From Rhizoctonia solani (taxonomy: Eukaryota; Basidiomycota; Agaricomycetes; Cantharellales; Ceratobasidiaceae): a stretch of 64,000 nucleotides of DNA. The notes below the pieces were generated by a model that saw nothing but the letters and a program-made list of their open reading frames with translations, ran no database searches and was not told where the DNA came from. Of this stretch, positions 1 to 11,783 are shown in pieces (within the stretch, counting starts at the first letter, position 1; each line of letters opens with the position of its first letter). The position numbers were made by a program, and so were the translations under genes. The stretch is taken from the NCBI RefSeq assembly GCF_016906535.1, contig NC_057384.1, forward strand, positions 1-64,000, given 5' to 3'.

Positions 1-79
1 CCTAACCTAACCTAACCTAACCTAACCTAACCTAACCTAACCTAACCTAACCTAACCTAACCTAACCTAACCTAACCTA
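1..79. repeat. Telomere, (CCTAA)n pentamer array
   Basis: Sixteen uninterrupted CCTAA units open the window, the last one changed to CCTAG at its final base. Read 5' to 3' toward the end this is TTAGG. The C-rich strand begins at position 1, as expected for the left end of a chromosome. A pentamer is seen, not the hexamer TTAGGG usual in filamentous fungi. Confidence 0.93.
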
Positions 80-490
80 GCCTTAAAAATAACACTCTAA
101 CTATCATTCTACTTTTAGAAACACGCGCTTTGAAGGTCCAGGACCATTGAACTTGAATAGCGAGGCTTACGGAGCCCAATAATGCACCACAGCGTTCAGA
201 ATGGCTTGCAAGCGGAATGTACCTATGCGAACTAGATTTGGAAGCCTGTGGCTGTGCTTTGTGACTAATGATGAGAAAGCTGATCTCAGGGTCGGTAATC
301 AACTTAATTTGGGCAACAGCCATCGGCAAGGCTGTGGCTGGTTATCATGGATAGTTAAAAATAAGACATAAATACTATACGATCGAGGAAGGGCTGAACA
401 ATGTATCTACAAAGTTTCTACATGCGTGGATCACTTGTTACTGATTAATTGTGGGTATACCAAAAGTCCGTAATCAGCTGACTAGTGATA
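80..490. other. Telomere-adjacent sequence without a recognisable gene
   Basis: AT-rich unique-looking sequence between telomere and the subtelomeric repeats. Short open frames here lack codon structure, introns or any motif I recognise. Confidence 0.5.
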
Positions 491-930
491 GTATAGTTGC
501 GTACTTGGTACGCAACTCTGCACAAGTAGAGTGGTGGGTGGTCATGTGACTCACCCTAACATAACTGTGTGCAATATAGTTGCATACGCAACCCCGCATG
601 AGTAGAGCGGTGGGTGGTCATGTGACTCACCCTAACACAATTGTGTGTGATATAGTTGCGTACCAAGTACGCAACTCTGCATGAGTAGAGTGATGGGTGG
701 TCATGTGACTCACCCTAACATGATTGTGGGTCATATAGCTGCGTACTTGGTACGCAACTGTGAGTACAAGGAGTAATCATTGATCATGTGACTCACCCTA
801 ACATTGACCATGGTGCTATACTTCTGCATGTTGTACGCAATTCTGTGTGGGATGGGTGGTCAGTTGTCACATGACTCACCCTCATTTAGGGGATGGTGGT
901 ATTGCTGTGTGTAAAGTACGCAACTTTTTG
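491..930. repeat. Subtelomeric tandem repeat, ~83-bp unit, about 5 copies
   Basis: The core GTCATGTGACTCACCC recurs at about 541, 617, 700, 783 and 866, giving spacings of 76, 83, 83 and 83 bp. Most units also contain the telomere-like heptamer CCCTAAC directly after the core, and an AGTTGCGTAC...GTACGCAACT inverted repeat, perfect at 495-517 with a 3-nt loop. Later units are more diverged. No coding potential is visible. Confidence 0.85.
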
Positions 931-1200
931 TAGGAGGGCTGATGCTTTCCCTGTAATCCACCCTAACACCATATGTGGGTTGTGTCCACCTGGTTCCCAC
1001 CCTGTGCCATCTCACAGTTCACCCTGCAGTGTAGCTTGGGCCACCCTGCAGTGTAGCTTGGTTCAACCTACCACCAACCTACTACTTTGTAATAACCTTG
1101 AACCTTTCTGGTGTCTTACATACAGAAGACGCAGTGGTGAAAACGGTGAGGGTCGTCTTTGTTGACATGAAGTGAATAAAAATTCGTCTCCATCATGTGA

Positions 1201-1757
1201 GGGCACAACAGAGTTGAAGGCAATGAAATGGCAGACCGACTGGCTAACGAAGGAGCTAGAGCTGTTCCAACCCCCATCTTCAATCGCACTGTTACATGGG
1301 CGAGAGAACAGGCAACCCCGAAGACCGCACGCTCATGGAAGAAAATATGGCACGAACACCCTGAGTCCAGAGTCAACTCAAAGTACTACATCCCCTGCCC
1401 ACCTGCTCTCAAACTACACCCGATCTTCAACTCCAGCAACTTGGGCAGGGACCTCGAGTGCCGCGTCGTCCAATACCTAACAGGACATGGACACTACGGC
1501 AAATACCACGCCCAATTCAACCATAACGTCGATCCCAGATGCGCCTGCGGGGAGTCGAACAAGACCATATTCCATTAAACCACCTCCTGTCCCGCTACAG
1601 CGGGACACAGGGGATACTTAGTGAGTTTTCCACCAACATTAACGATCCCACACTGTTTGGCTCCCTTGCAGGTCTCGAAGCAGTAGCAAAGTTCATTGCC
1701 AGAACGGGCATAGGCCGAAGACAAGGAGGCCCGCAGGCAACCGCTCAAACTATGTAG
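1201..1757 (+). pseudogene. LINE ORF2 C-terminal remnant: RNase H end and zinc-knuckle tail
   Basis: The frame starting at 1201 reads GHNRVEGNEMADRLANEGA, the H...GNExAD block that carries the last catalytic residues of retroelement RNase H. It continues with TGHGHYGKYHAQFN and a CACGE motif, the Cys-containing tail found C-terminal to RNase H in fungal LINEs. The frame stops at 1576-1578. The expected continuation (LLSRYSGTQG...FGSLAGLEAVAKFIARTGI) is in another frame up to 1757, so there is a frameshift near 1570. Reverse transcriptase and endonuclease are absent because the copy is 5'-truncated. It is not functional. Confidence 0.85.
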
Positions 1758-2017
1758 TATATACGCCCTTACGGCCGCCACACCATTCCCGCCCTTACGG
1801 CCACTACCCTGAGTTAGGCCTTAAGCCACATGTATGTCGCCGCGCGACGATTTCCTCTTTCTCTGACCGTGCTACTCTCGTGTTTGTTCTCCTTTTGGTT
1901 CTGCTGATGTGTTTTCCTCTTGTAGCTTTTACGGTTCGGTCGTGTTTGTGAGCGGTTTGCCTAGTTCGCATGTAGCTCCCGTATTGTCCATATATGGACG
2001 TGTATCAAAAAAAAAAA
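1201..2017 (+). mobile_element. 5'-truncated non-LTR retrotransposon (LINE) with poly(A) and 14-bp TSD
   Basis: A 14-bp direct repeat, TCTCCATCATGTGA, lies at 1187-1200 and 2018-2031. It exactly brackets a segment that begins inside an RNase H domain and ends with eleven A residues (2007-2017). A truncated 5' end, a poly(A) end and a variable-length target duplication are the products of target-primed reverse transcription. The RNase H domain after the (missing) reverse transcriptase suggests a Tad/I-like clade. Confidence 0.9.
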
Positions 2018-2031
2018 TCTCCATCATGTGA

Positions 2032-2805
2032 CTTACTCGATTCCTCTACGAGGCCCCGAAAATCTCGGGAACGCTTGGAGATGCTCGTGGAGTGTTTTCA
2101 AGTGCTCGCCAACCAATCCGGGTCCGTCGGGTCCTAAAGAGGAGGTTCCCAAAACTGGAACACTCCAGAGTGCTCCAGGGTTTTTGGAGCCCCGTAGAGT
2201 CCACCCTCACATCTACCCTCAATGCTCCTACGGCGATAGTGCCCAAACCCCCATTCACTGTCTTTGTAACTGCTCAATAATGAACAAATTTATAGAGACC
2301 CTCACCAAAGTTACACCACATTATTGCAACAAACACGAATAGGCCGTACGTGTGAAAGAGCTTAAGATCACTGTCAATAAGTTTATGAGGGATACTAACT
2401 ACTGGGTTATGTCGTGGCCCTTTGTTCCCTGCGTCATGAGGCTCATAGATGATCAATAATGCCTCCTTGAATGTCTTGTTGTACATACTAAACCGCTCAT
2501 TAGAAAAGTTACATTCAACATTTAAGTGGTTCGCAAACATTGGCATATATCTAGTGGCGTATGGGTTCTAATATTACTATAATTGCCCGCCGTCACAGGT
2601 TGACTCAGGCTTATTGTCTTTTCCCGAAAGTAGGTCTGGGTACCACGCCAACTCTACTCAGAACATTTTCAATGCAAATTTGCAACGCTTACTATAGCTT
2701 TCAACTTCCCACTCGGTATGCATGTCATGTTTATATGGAAAAAGATCATTCAAATTAAATATATTATGTATGTAAAAAATATAGCACCAAAATCTATCTG
2801 GGTGT
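2032..2805. other. Intergenic segment, no gene recognised
   Basis: Only short overlapping frames on both strands. The longest, 2274-2546 on the minus strand, has a nearly normal amino-acid composition but no motif I can assign and no plausible splice partners. An imperfect palindrome (CTGGAACACTCC / AGAGTGCTCCAG) sits around 2152-2178. Confidence 0.4.
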
Positions 2806-5800
2806 CTATAACTCTTTCTTCTCCGTGGTCGTGGTGGTCGTAACCTCGACCGCGACCCCCCCTAGCCTCTCTACACCATCTTGGTCTTTCTCTTCAAGTG
2901 AATCGTACTCGGCGCCAGCGGAGCCGGTGGTCACTGGTGATGGCGTGGTGAAGGTGGGGTCGTCGTCGGAGCCGCCAGGGTTGGATCTGTATGGCCCTGG
3001 GAGATCATAGGAAGCCTGAGACTCGGGTAGGTCGTAAGCAGATGGAGGAACGAGAACATCAAGGTCTGAGAGTTCGAACGGTGGGGGATCCGCTTCGTCT
3101 GGTACGCGCACGACAGACTGCCCTCCCATGTCAATAGACTTTTGGGAGTCAGGTTCCTGATTCGAGTCAACTCGTGCACGAACCTTCTTGATCACAGCCT
3201 TGGAATCTGACGAGCGTCTTCGGTAGAACAACAAATATGCGTTAGCATTCTAGGCTGAGCGTAAGAGCACTTTGATCCAATTGGGGGTGAGGGACTTACG
3301 ACCGAGTCTTCAGCGCTCGACTTGCTGACATAACTGTCGTCAAAGTGATACCATTCGCCATCGGACAAGTTCTTCGCATATGCCCGATAGTGACCTCCAC
3401 CAAGACCGCCCATATGTTCATCAACCGCAAACAAGTCATACACGCATTCATCCGATTGACCGGTCTCTCCAACTCGTGAACTCAGATCAAGTCCAGAGAT
3501 CGGGAACTCAACGAGAGCATCGATCTTGTCTCGCATGGCTCGGGCATTGGAGAAACGTTTGAGGTGGACGACAAGTATATCGGGTACGGACCAGAGCTCG
3601 AATCTCTTGGTTGCTTGCTGATGCTTTTTGCACCTAGGAAAATACCAGAGGTCTTCCTCGCCAAGTTGCTCTTCCTTCGTGAGTTCGTCGAGACAATCTT
3701 CGAGATCGATAGAACGCCTGCCTGAACGAGATTTGATTTGTGCATCCCGCGCCGCCTGGACTTCTGGGTGTATAAACTCCTCCCACTCGTCGAAAAGCGA
3801 AGACTCGGAGCCAAAGAAATGTGTCTGCATTGGCGATGACCACTGGCATACAAGAGCGTCAGTGGGCTTGACCAGCGGCGTGGGTTGAGACAGCTTCTCG
3901 ACAATTACTGCGCTGCCATCCTCGCTCTCGGGGTCAGATAGAGTTGGGTCCGGTTTTGCCGCCTGCTCACGCGTATTCCAGTCGACCCATCGAACGGAAG
4001 AAGCATTCATATTGAACCCTGTTTCGATCCCAGTCGCTGTTACCGAGTTAAATAGTCGTAGCTCGAATAATTCGGTTTGCGGACCGATCACCTCGAAGTC
4101 CTCTTCCCCTTGCGGGTCAGCAGGAGGTGCGAGTTTTCCGTCATCCTGAGCGGGCTCCGTAGACGCTTCCTCCTTGGCCACGATTTCCTAGGCAGGTTGC
4201 ATCTCCACATCTCGAACCACCTCGACCTTCATCTAGTTGGCTTCTGGCCTGATCTCCGTCACAGCTTCGTCCGCCTCGTCCGCCTCGTCCGCCTCGTCCG
4301 CCTCGGGAGGTATTTATTCAACCAACTCCCCTTCACCATCTTCGTCCTCGCTAAGGAACAACCTAGGGCCACGATATTTCCACAAATTGCTCTTATTCTT
4401 TGTCCATCTTTCGCACCGTTCAACCACAGCTCGGTAGATCTCCTCGCGCGAACTGGCTTCAGCAGGGGTGAGTAACACAAAGAACGGTACGCCAAACGCT
4501 GTACTGCGTTGAGCCTCGGAGATGTGGAATATAGGTAGAAGGGATGGGGCGTTCGGGTCGGTTTTGGGAGGTAGTTTCGGTTTGGCGCCAAACGTAAAGG
4601 AGGACGTCTGAGGAGGAGGTTTGGCGATAGATTACACGGGAACGGGAAGTTCATATACGACTAGGGTATCTTTCTCGGCGAGTTCGGTCAAATTCATATA
4701 GTCGTCGTAAAACTTGTAGAACTTATGCGACCATACTTCCGCCGCAAGGAGCTACGAACGAGTGAGCAAAACAAAACTAATCAGTAATTATGCCAAAGCA
4801 AAATTTTATTGAATAAGAAAAGTGCTCAGTTGAATAAACATAAACCGAGTTCGCGGGTAAATGATTGCAACAGATCAAAATAGCCGAGTGGGCAGATGGC
4901 ACCGCCAGGGTGGCGTGCATGGTCCAGCGTACGCGAAATCATGCGCTAGATGCGTGAATCTTTGATTAGATAACACGCAGGAGATAGAGCCCTGCTCCGG
5001 AGGTGATAGAATCTAGTGATAAAAAGGGTCGATTTGACGCATACAGCGTACGGATGGCCGAGGCGGAAAGGAAATGCGATATACGAGTCAGAGAGGCGCT
5101 TGGAAAGCGAGGTGTGATAGGGCAGCTTCGAGGGCGGGTAAAGAATTCGTAACTGTACCATTGGATGAACGCATAAAGAAACAAATCTGAGCTGGGAAAG
5201 AGGTATCCACGGCACAGATTGAGGCAGAAGAGGAACGCAGCTCGGGCGGGAAAAAGACCAGGAGTACTCACATTTTCCGCCTCGACCCCGAACCATTTGG
5301 CGAACAGCTTCTTCAGATATCCATAGCTCGAGTCCTTCGGAACCTCGATTTCGACAGCCAGCGTACGTTTTCTCGTATCCCAAGGAACCCAGTGAATGAT
5401 GTGCCGCCATGTTTTCGTGACAGGCAGAGGAAGTGTAAGATACATAAAGGGATCGAATGTGATTGAGATCTGTACGAGGAATGCAACGAGTACTTTCAAC
5501 CGAGACATGCACGAGTCATTGTCCGGCCTGATGCAAGAACAAACCACGCGAGGTAAAAGGGTTAAACTCACTTTGCTACATTTGGAGCATACAAGCGTGC
5601 TCTTGTACATACCCTGAAAGAGATCAACGATTATGCTATCGTTTCGCTTCTTGTGCCCTTCCCAGGTCCCCTTTGCAACCGCCTTTTGGTCACCACCTTC
5701 CTCTGGCTATTCGGGTTTCTCGAGGTATGGGTTCTTGAGCACTCGATTCAAGTCTGCAATCCGTCCAACAAGAACCCGAGAAACTGTCGGGTATCATGCT

Positions 5801-6804
5801 GTTGATAGCCTGAAAACGCAGGAGCGAATTTTCCCAAGGTATGTTTGAACTCTCTTGGCGCATACGAGTTTGTGGAGTTGCCCCACCTATAGCTCTTTGT
5901 CGCAGGCTCGGCGGATGAGTTGGGGGATGGATATAGGTGGTGGATAAGGGCGCCAAAGACGTTAGTGATCTGACCCTGCATGTCGAGAGGGTTATCGTAG
6001 TTCAGCCCTTGTTTATAAAGACCGGAAAGGAAGTATTCCTCGAGTTCGGGAATATGGGTCAGGCACTGGAGCGTGGAATTCATAAAACAAGTATTGCCGC
6101 TAGAATGAACAAAAAGTACAAAGAGAAAGGAAGTCGGCATGATGCCGGTTTTTGAAACGGGAGAGTGAAATTGCCAAGAGTAATGCTGAGCAATAATCTC
6201 GCAAAAACGCATATTAAACAACGGATTGGAGAATGGATAAATGGATGAAGTAAAGCTCGTACCGTATGAGGACGAATAGAATGAAAATATGAGATGGGAT
6301 ATCCATCGTATATCAGGGGCAATGCGAACGTATGGGAACTTAAATTAGGGTGGAGACTCGAAACAATCGGATAAACAACCCGGTACTCACAGATTTTGTA
6401 AACCCGTGGTCCCTCGCCGTACCGCTGGGGCCGGGCTTTGCCTCTAAACGTGCTCGTTAGCGTAATTTTCAGAGTCGACATGGCGCTCGGGTGGTGACCG
6501 CCTTGCTCTTGTTTGCATCATGAGATGCTTGAAGTTTGCTAAAATATTCTGAATCTTTTCAAAAGAGTGGACCAGGTTCAGGTGCATCGTCAGGGGCTAT
6601 CTCATCATTAGAAGTAGGATCGGAGAGGGTAGCGACACTCTTGGCTTCAAGAGTCCAGACTCCGGGTTGGCACTGGGTTTCAACGGCGAGGACGTCTGAG
6701 ATCTTGATAAAGTCGGAGATGCGAATCTTTGAGTCTGAGGGTATAAGGAGTAGGGACCCTCGGACGATATCAGTGGGACGAAACCGTTGTGCTGGTGAGT
6801 ACAT
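2806..6804 (-). pseudogene. Ubiquitin-specific protease (UBP12/USP4-15-like), degenerate
   Basis: Ubiquitin C-terminal hydrolases of the USP family remove ubiquitin from proteins. Blocks occur in the correct order on the minus strand: GTTGLQNL (exon 6391-6443) spliced to GNTCFMNSTLQCL with the catalytic Cys (exon from 6099), [22 protein letters not shown] (about 5605-5572), [15 protein letters not shown] (5272-5469), LLAAEVWSHKFYKFYDDYM (from 4751), the catalytic His block GGHYRAYAKN, and NANAYLLFYRRR (3249 downward). GT-AG introns fit at 3250-3299, 4752-5271, 5470-5571 and 6100-6390. The frame is destroyed: a frameshift near 5757 (after LLDGLQ), and in-frame stops at 5707-5709, 4632-4634, 4314-4316, 4233-4235 and 4188-4190. 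An upstream piece (6559-6804) resembles the ubiquitin-like/linker part; the N-terminal DUSP domain is not found. Catalytic residues survive, so decay is recent. Confidence 0.8.
4269..4306. repeat. 9-bp minisatellite, ~4 copies
   Basis: Four head-to-tail copies of CGTCCGCCT. On the minus strand they would encode an Ala-Asp-Glu repeat in the acidic linker of the broken ubiquitin protease. Confidence 0.8.
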
Positions 6805-7094
6805 TAATTAAGGTGCGTTTAACCACTGACCCTGAGTCAAGAACGTTGCTTGTGTTGGCTCAGAAACTCTAGGTGGGTGAGGGAAAATGAATTGCCCGAG
6901 CTGTGACCGAATAACTGCCACCCTGCTTGCGAACGATTGTAAGAGACAGTGGTGCTGGGCTGCAACAATTTCTCAGCTGCCAAGCAGGCGTGAAGTTGAT
7001 CAGTGGCTGTGCTTTTCACTCTGGCGCTTACCCATGTTGGTTGCCAATGGCTTAGTCTTTGTAGTCTCTTCATTTTTTTTCGTGCAACAAGGTC

Positions 7095-9146
7095 TTGCAA
7101 ATCAATACTCTGATTGATTCCAAACACAAAACTTACTTGGAAGGCTCATGTCTGCTCCAAGTATGGAATATGAGCATAAATCTTTGTCCCGATTCTGACG
7201 TCCGTTTTGCTCGACTAGCTGGGTCTAGCAGCACCCATCACGTTGTTCGCGTCAGTACATCAACAAGAACAGATAGGCAATCCGAGGCCCCTCTTCTTAG
7301 AGGTGAAATAACTGGTAACATAGCTCGCGGCATGGACTTTCGACTGTTTATTTGTGAAGTGTGCAAATTTCCCAACAGTCATTATCAGGCAATCGAAGAA
7401 GGCCTAGATCGCAATGCCTTTGAATCAGCTGGTCGGTGGGGCCCAATCATGGACAGAATTAAAGACGTCCCTCTTGGTAATGAAGCTGCACTTTACGCAC
7501 CGTTAATTGATCTCTACGACTCGATCAGCACACAAATTGGTCCTCTGTTTGACCTCCAAAGCAAAACCAACCTTGCATTTAGGGGTACTTCGCAAAAATA
7601 CCTACTTGATTCACCTGCTTTTTGTAAGCCAGATATTACTGGTGTGTCTGGAACGATGCCCAATGGAACGCCTAGCTGGAAGGACGTACTGGTTTGTTGG
7701 GAGGTGAAGCACAGCAACAAGCGTGGGGCTCAGGACCAACTTGGAGAGCCGCCGAGGAAAAGGGTGAGTATTATAATCCCATGAAACGCAAGTACTCACC
7801 CGTAGATCAGTCAAAGCCGTCGCAAAGCACCAGCCAATCCAGGCAATCGAACAGCGAAGTTGCTGGATTGACACCAGGTAGAGACAGTGACGATCCATTG
7901 GAACAACTACTAAGCTATTGCCTGGAAACAATCAGCGCTCAGCCCCATTGCCGTCATACTATTGGAGTTTTGCTCTCCGAGTGGCGACTACAGCTGGTTT
8001 TTCATTCGAGAAGCTTTATTGTAGTCAGTCGAGCTTTTGATATCCGCTCCGACCCAGTCAAGTTGACGGTCGTATTCGCGGCTTTGTGGACAACAGATTT
8101 GAAGGCCCTTGGATTCGATTCGCACTTTATTGACAATTCAGGGAATGTCACCATTCGCCCCCAGGAATGTCTTGTCATGATTGGGGACCAAGAGTATACG
8201 ATTGATAAAGCCCTGTTTCGGGCTCGATCTCTTCTTGGACGCGGAACGTGCACACTTCGGGCGGTGGGGAAATCGCAAGTAAAAGTCGTAATCAAGTTCA
8301 ACTGCCCACCAAAAGTGCGTGAGTCCGAGGCTGAGCTACTCGGAAAGGCTCAGGATATCCCAAATATTATAAAGGTGGTGGCATCAGCTACCTGGGGTGA
8401 TACGCTCAATGGATTTGGACCCGAATTTGTAGCTATGGTCAATCATTTTGAACTTCGGGAATTTCGCGTCCTGGTCCTGTCACCCGTGTGCTCTCCACTG
8501 ACGTCCATCGCTGACTTGGAAACTTTCAAGCGTAGTTTCCGAAAGCTAGTTATTGGTGAGAACTACTCTTCAGCATTGCTATTCTGTATTGATTTATCAC
8601 CAAATAGCGCACCACAAACTCTACGAGACTGGAATATTGCATTGTGACATTTCCGTTGGAAACATGATGTATGATCCCCTTGGCGATGAGCCTTACTTGA
8701 TTGATGTGGACCTGGGCAAATCCGTAGAAATGCTAGCCTCGCCATCGTCTAACCATCGGACAGGGACGCTGCCTTTTATGGCTACAGACCTATTGGCGGA
8801 GTGCCTGCCACCCCATTTGTACCGCCACGATTTAGAGTCCTTTTATTACGTGTTGATATGGATATGCGTCAAGGATCACTGCGGCTGGGATACCGTGCAT
8901 TCAATTGCGGCCATGCGTGAAAAGAAAGACTCTTTTCTGGCGGTCGGTACAGGTGATAGGATTGGCGGATTGTCACTGATAGACTGGTTGGAGCCGCTGC
9001 GGCGAACCTGGATAAACAGAATCCATGGTCTTTTTGTGCGAGGCAGAGCAGCAGTTGATCCTTACTTGGGTAATGTAGAGTCGGACAAGGAGACTTTGGA
9101 TGGTTATATTACGTTTGTGAAAGTCATGGATGTTTTGACAGCGTAG
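7095..9146 (+). CDS. FunK1-type fungal protein kinase
   Basis: FunK1 kinases are a fungal-specific, eukaryotic-protein-kinase-like family expanded in multicellular basidiomycetes; their substrates are mostly unknown. Two introns give a continuous frame of 650 residues: exons 7095-7763, 7811-8555 and 8608-9146 (introns of 47 and 52 bp, GT-AG). Visible elements in order: a glycine-rich LLGRGT, the ATP-binding Lys in KVVIKF, a Glu in ESEAELL, the catalytic loop HCDISVGNMM, LIDVDLGK in place of DFG, RTGTLPFMATDLL, and the FunK1 signature RHDLESFYYVLIWIC. DFG replaced by DVD is normal for this family. The start is uncertain: the ATG at 7095 is the first in frame, while a conserved-looking stretch (LLRGEITGNIARGMDF) begins near 7290, so an upstream exon is possible. 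It is the only gene in the window that looks intact and is not obviously from a mobile element. Confidence 0.85.
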
Positions 9147-10418
9147 CATTGATATACAGAACTCGAATAAGGATAGCATTATTTTAATCATACACACCGT
9201 ATCCGTCAAATACAAATCACGCGTCACGGCATGCAGTGCCGTAGTTAGTGATTAATGTGCGCTTCTTTTCATCACGCTGTAAGGTCCGGCTCTTAATCCG
9301 GGTTCCGAAATGGTTTTGAAACCCACCATTTTGAATGAATTTTAAATATATTTTGAACGCGGCTCCAAGACTTGGTAATCCACACCTATGCCTCGGACAC
9401 ACTGCAAAGTGGGGGGTCGTAAACCCGTCCATAAGCAGGCGTAAATCCAACGGTTTCATCCGACTGTACTCCACGTACCGATGCAAACCGCGATCGATTG
9501 ATCTACATGCCACAAACCTTCATTTGGGTTTATGGCTCCTGCAAGCGTCATGCTGACTGATGCTCACGCGTACACCGCCGCACGTGCCTGACGCTTCCCA
9601 AAACATTTCCTGTGTATTGTTTTTGCGTTACAAATGTCAGCCTTAGTCAGATGTCAGACCACTACTTATGTGAGATTCTCGGTGCACGAGCACGCCGGCT
9701 TCGATAATGGGTGACTCCCCGTAAGGCAAAATTTAGTATTTAGAACGCGATCTAGAACTGGGGGCGTTCTAGAATGCTCGGATGTAAGTATAAGACCCTT
9801 GAAACATATGAAATACTGTTGCATCCGCTGGTGCCGTTGCTCAGAGGAATTCTAAATTCTAGATTGTATTGGCATTTAGAGAGAGAGGGCAACCCCCTTT
9901 CTAAACATTTAGATACATTTTAAAATAATTTGCAACTGTATTGGTGTCTGCTGAGTGCGCGCATACACTTGAGGTGACTGCACTCATATCCTGGACAGTA
10001 CATGAGCACAAGAATATATGCTATTCAGCAGCCTAATGCACATTGCAAGCGGAATTCTATAGCTATTAGATAACTGCAAGGACCTGTACCCAAATTGTTG
10101 TTGTATTGCCATCCATGTTTGACGTACCTATTAGTGCGTCACTTGGTTTGCATCCATATCAACCATGGCACAACCGTAGTAAAACAATGTAAAAGTTCAA
10201 ACACTGCCAGATACCCAAGGTGGGTTGCTCCTGTTGCTGCCAACTCATGGTCCAAGTGCATGCAACATAGCACAAGCAATGCCTAAAGCTGCCAGAACGT
10301 TTTTGAGACACAGTGCAGTTCTGTGCATATAAACTCTGAGGGCTGCAAGACAACCCACATCTAAGTATTTGCACTTCTTCATTGATATTTGGTTCATCTA
10401 TCTATACATTTATCTACC
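9147..10418. other. Intergenic region between FunK1 and the Lys/Gly-rich gene
   Basis: No open frame with recognisable motifs. The last ~100 bp looks like a promoter for the gene starting at 10419: a CATATAAACT TATA-like box lies at about 10326-10335, and the start codon has a good context (TCTACCATGCC). Confidence 0.45.
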
Positions 10419-10478
10419 ATGCCTCCTAAACCAAAGCCAAAACCCAATAAACCCCCCAAGTCAGCCAATCCAACTCCC

Positions 10479-11783
10479 TGTTATAGAGTAGGGTTTTATG
10501 ACTATGTAATTATATACAGAATATAATAAAGTTATTAATAGATCAGTTATCTATGGATATAAAAGGCAATAGACTAGCTATATAAGGGTAAATAAGGTTA
10601 GTAATCAGGGTGATCCCTACACTTAACAAGTAATCAAGCAATTACTGCAGATGCAGGTGGTTGGTTATGCTTATACCTATAGTATTAAAGCTAGTATTGA
10701 GTCTTAGTTACCTACTACAATTTATCTGGATTTGTTAGTAATTTATTTGACTGAGATTGCACTCAGTTAAGGTGTATATGCTGCTCTCAAGGCCTTAAAC
10801 TCTCCCAACTGACTTACTCAAGAGGTTCAGGGTTGCCCTAGAGCCTTTCCTAGCTACCCAGTATCTGTTGGGACCTTGCTAGAGGCTATATGCGCCAAGA
10901 TACCTTACAGGTTAAGTTCAGTGAGCTTAAGAGGCTAAGAAAGCAAAATAAGACACTCTAAACTAAGTTAAGAAGATCTAATAGATCTTCAAGTTCACAC
11001 AAGGGGTGGGAATGGGATGAAAAGAAGATGTATTCAAAGGGTCTCCCACAAGGGCTTTATATACCCCAGAGGGAGAACAAATAACTATATACATGATGTA
11101 CAAAAGAGGAAGTTACATGAGAGGTACAGTCTGAGCTATTTGATACATAAAGACCAATTAGTCCCAATAAGTCCTAGTGGGATAGACCCAAGGCTATTTA
11201 CAGAATGTTCTAGAGCATACATGACTAAATTACATTAGTGTGAATGCTAAAAATAACCTTGAGGCAAGGTAGGATCTCATAGAAAAAGCTAGAAACTTAA
11301 ATGGTTAGTATCTCCATCAATTTGGCTCAGAATCAGACGATTCCTTTTTGGGAACTGAGATGCTGGAGCCTCCAACCTATTGGTATTTGTCCGCATAGTA
11401 ATATGCCTATTTCCCGACGAGATATCGGCGTCGGCGCGCCCCGCCGACCTTTGGCGCTTATTTGCAATGACTAAGTGCCAGCGCTTGCATGCTTACTTGC
11501 ACTTGTTCTATGGTCTGTAAGTACCGTTCCTACATATAAATGTATAATACAAAAAATGCTATAAATCATAGAAATAATAGTATAATCATTCCGCATGATT
11601 AGATGTGTATATATGCAAGCGCAATGAGGAAATAAAGTATAAAAGGTCTTGTAACACTGTCAGTTTCCAAATATAGTAATGCCTATGCCCATATTTGGAT
11701 AGAGCAAGTATGATTACTACAGTTCGCACTATTCACTATTGGCAATTAGGGGCGCATATGTCTAAATTAGTCATTCCATAACA
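10479..11783. mobile_element. Solo LTR, family C (1305 bp)
   Basis: Begins TGTTATAGAG and ends CATTCCATAACA, imperfect inverted ends of the TG...CA type. It is bracketed by a perfect 5-bp duplication CTCCC (10474-10478 and 11784-11788). It is AT-rich with no coding capacity. A related, longer copy is at 40710-42223, and both contain a TTATAC-type promoter box in a similar position. Confidence 0.8.

Noticed and set aside
541..900. Regular repeats that could suggest a CRISPR array
   Set aside because: Eukaryotic telomere-adjacent context, repeats cover most of the unit, and there are no unique equal-length spacers. It is a diverged subtelomeric satellite.
2274..2546. 90-codon minus-strand frame as a gene
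   Set aside because: No motif, no upstream promoter or exon partner, and length is within chance for AT-rich sequence.
4946..5610. Two long minus-strand frames as separate genes
   Set aside because: They are exon 5272-5469 of the ubiquitin protease read through into its flanking introns; the extra residues have no conserved motif.
9217..9556. Overlapping frames on both strands of the 9.2-9.6 kb region
   Set aside because: Both strands are open over the same bases with no domain; more likely old repeat sequence than genes.
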